From Gammaproteobacteria bacterium (GTDB taxonomy: Bacteria > Pseudomonadota > Gammaproteobacteria > UBA4575), in the NCBI GenBank assembly GCA_028279275.1, contig JANQOB010000009.1, positions 62,001 to 126,000 of the forward strand: 64,000 nucleotides of DNA. Reading direction: 5' to 3'. The notes beneath the pieces were generated by a model. The model worked only from the letters and a program-made list of their open reading frames with translations, was not told the DNA's origin and searched no databases. Below, piece by piece: positions 63,323 to 64,000 of the stretch (within the stretch, counting starts at the first letter, position 1; every line of letters starts with the position of its first letter). The position numbers and the translations under genes are program-made.

Positions 63323-64000
63323 TGGTCATGCGTAGAATAATTATTGTTATTTTTTGTTTTAGTTGTGTCTCGCAAATTTTTGCGCAAGAGAAAAATACAA
63401 TTGGTTATTATTATGAAAGAAATGATGTGCAAGAGTTTTTAGATGATTTTTCAAAAAAGAATGAATATTCAAAATCATTATTAGATGAATTGTTTAAAAA
63501 TGTCACTAAGCAAACTCAAGTGCTTGAGGCAATACAAAGTCCTGCAGAAAAGAAAAAGAACTGGGAGCAATATCGAAAAATATTTATTACAGATAAGCGA
63601 ATACAAGAAGGCTTAGCATTTTGGACTGAAAACGCACAAATTCTTGCGGCAGCCGAGCGAAAATATGGTGTACCACCAGAAATTATAGTTGCAATTATTG
63701 GTGTTGAAACTTTTTATGGTCGTTACAAAGGCAAATATCCCGTATTAGACTCTTTAGTCACGCTTGGATTTGACTATCCACCTAGACAAAAGTTTTTTCG
63801 CAGCGAACTTGAAGAATTTCTCTTGCTAACATTGGAAGAACAATTAGATCCTCTGAAGATTAAAGGCTCATATGCTGGTGCAATGGGTAAAAGCCAATTT
63901 ATTTCTAGTAGTTATCGAGAATATGCTGTCGATTTTAATGAAGACGGTGTGCGAGATTTATGGGACAGTAATGAAGATGTAATCGGAAGCGTGGCAAATT
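63322..64000 (+). CDS. mltB: Lytic murein transglycosylase B (partial, C-terminus off the right edge)
   Basis: The open frame from ATG 63322 gives about 226 residues before the window ends. A signal peptide (ending IFA) is followed by the MltB domain with the catalytic glutamate E129 in IGVETFYGRYKG and GSYAGAMGKSQFISSSYREYAVDFN. It lacks the lipobox Cys of E. coli MltB. It cleaves peptidoglycan glycan strands with anhydro-bond formation. The start overlaps the rodA stop; an ATG two codons on is an alternative. Confidence 0.92.
   Translation, partial: MVMRRIIIVIFCFSCVSQIFAQEKNTIGYYYERNDVQEFLDDFSKKNEYSKSLLDELFKNVTKQTQVLEAIQSPAEKKKNWEQYRKIFITDKRIQEGLAFWTENAQILAAAERKYGVPPEIIVAIIGVETFYGRYKGKYPVLDSLVTLGFDYPPRQKFFRSELEEFLLLTLEEQLDPLKIKGSYAGAMGKSQFISSSYREYAVDFNEDGVRDLWDSNEDVIGSVAN

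Overview
The window comes from an AT-rich gammaproteobacterium. The evidence is a series of gene orders typical of that class: crp with an OsmC-like gene, speD and coq7; rplM-rpsI beside a thioredoxin-like ferredoxin; lptD-surA-pdxA-rsmA-apaG-apaH; zapA next to 6S RNA and divergent from ygfB-pepP-ubiH-ubiI; and mrdA-rodA-mltB. It makes ubiquinone (coq7, ubiH, ubiI) and has an LptD-type outer membrane. I could not place the genus from sequence alone. No tRNA, rRNA, CRISPR array, IS transposase or prophage was recognised.

Layout. 0-1.5 kb: Zur-controlled zinc operon (zur, a MerC-like membrane protein, a His-rich ZrgA-like protein cut by the left edge) with a textbook Zur operator. 1.5-7.1 kb: crp, OsmC-like, speD, coq7, a glcF-like gene, a ferredoxin, a possible sRNA, and rplM-rpsI behind a strong promoter. 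7.1-12.2 kb: acetyltransferase, two small envelope proteins, FkbM methyltransferase, dipeptidase, glycosyltransferase, VanZ-like. 12.2-15.8 kb: aldolase pair, rpiA, ilvA. 15.8-18.1 kb: a Lys/Arg-repeat histone-H1-like gene with an extremely A/T-rich upstream region, an EVE protein, 6S RNA, and zapA with a ZapB-like partner. 18.2-22.8 kb: ygfB-pepP-ubiH-ubiI, with a tandem triplication of the ubiI 5' end. 22.9-30.5 kb: YHYH protein, PQQ sugar dehydrogenase, tungstate transporter tupBCA, PCuAC copper chaperone, gcvH, tpx, acyltransferase. 30.4-42.7 kb: DUF255 protein, lgt-thyA-folA, and the apaH-to-lptD block.

42.7-57.9 kb is the accessory part. An RND efflux pair (adaptor and pump) is split by a hicAB toxin-antitoxin module, a MarR-like regulator and an orphan ORF. 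A mosaic of small genes follows: two VOC proteins, an EAL-HDOD signalling protein, lipoproteins, and a TetR regulator with three operators. The TetR controls itself and a divergent pair of small secreted proteins. Beyond tetR lie a Rieske oxygenase with its membrane partner, a tautomerase, and an exported acetoacetate-decarboxylase-like protein. Many gene boundaries here carry a copy of a short palindromic repeat, all in one orientation and rare in the conserved part.

58.0-64 kb returns to core genes: a membrane pyrophosphatase of the K+-dependent sequence type, then the cell-elongation operon mrdA-rodA-mltB, cut by the right edge.

The most original observations are the boundary-associated palindromic repeats, the TetR-operator module with unknown secreted proteins, the ubiI 5'-end triplication that creates chained 17-codon mini-ORFs, the possible sRNA upstream of rplM, and the A/T-rich region upstream of the histone-like gene.
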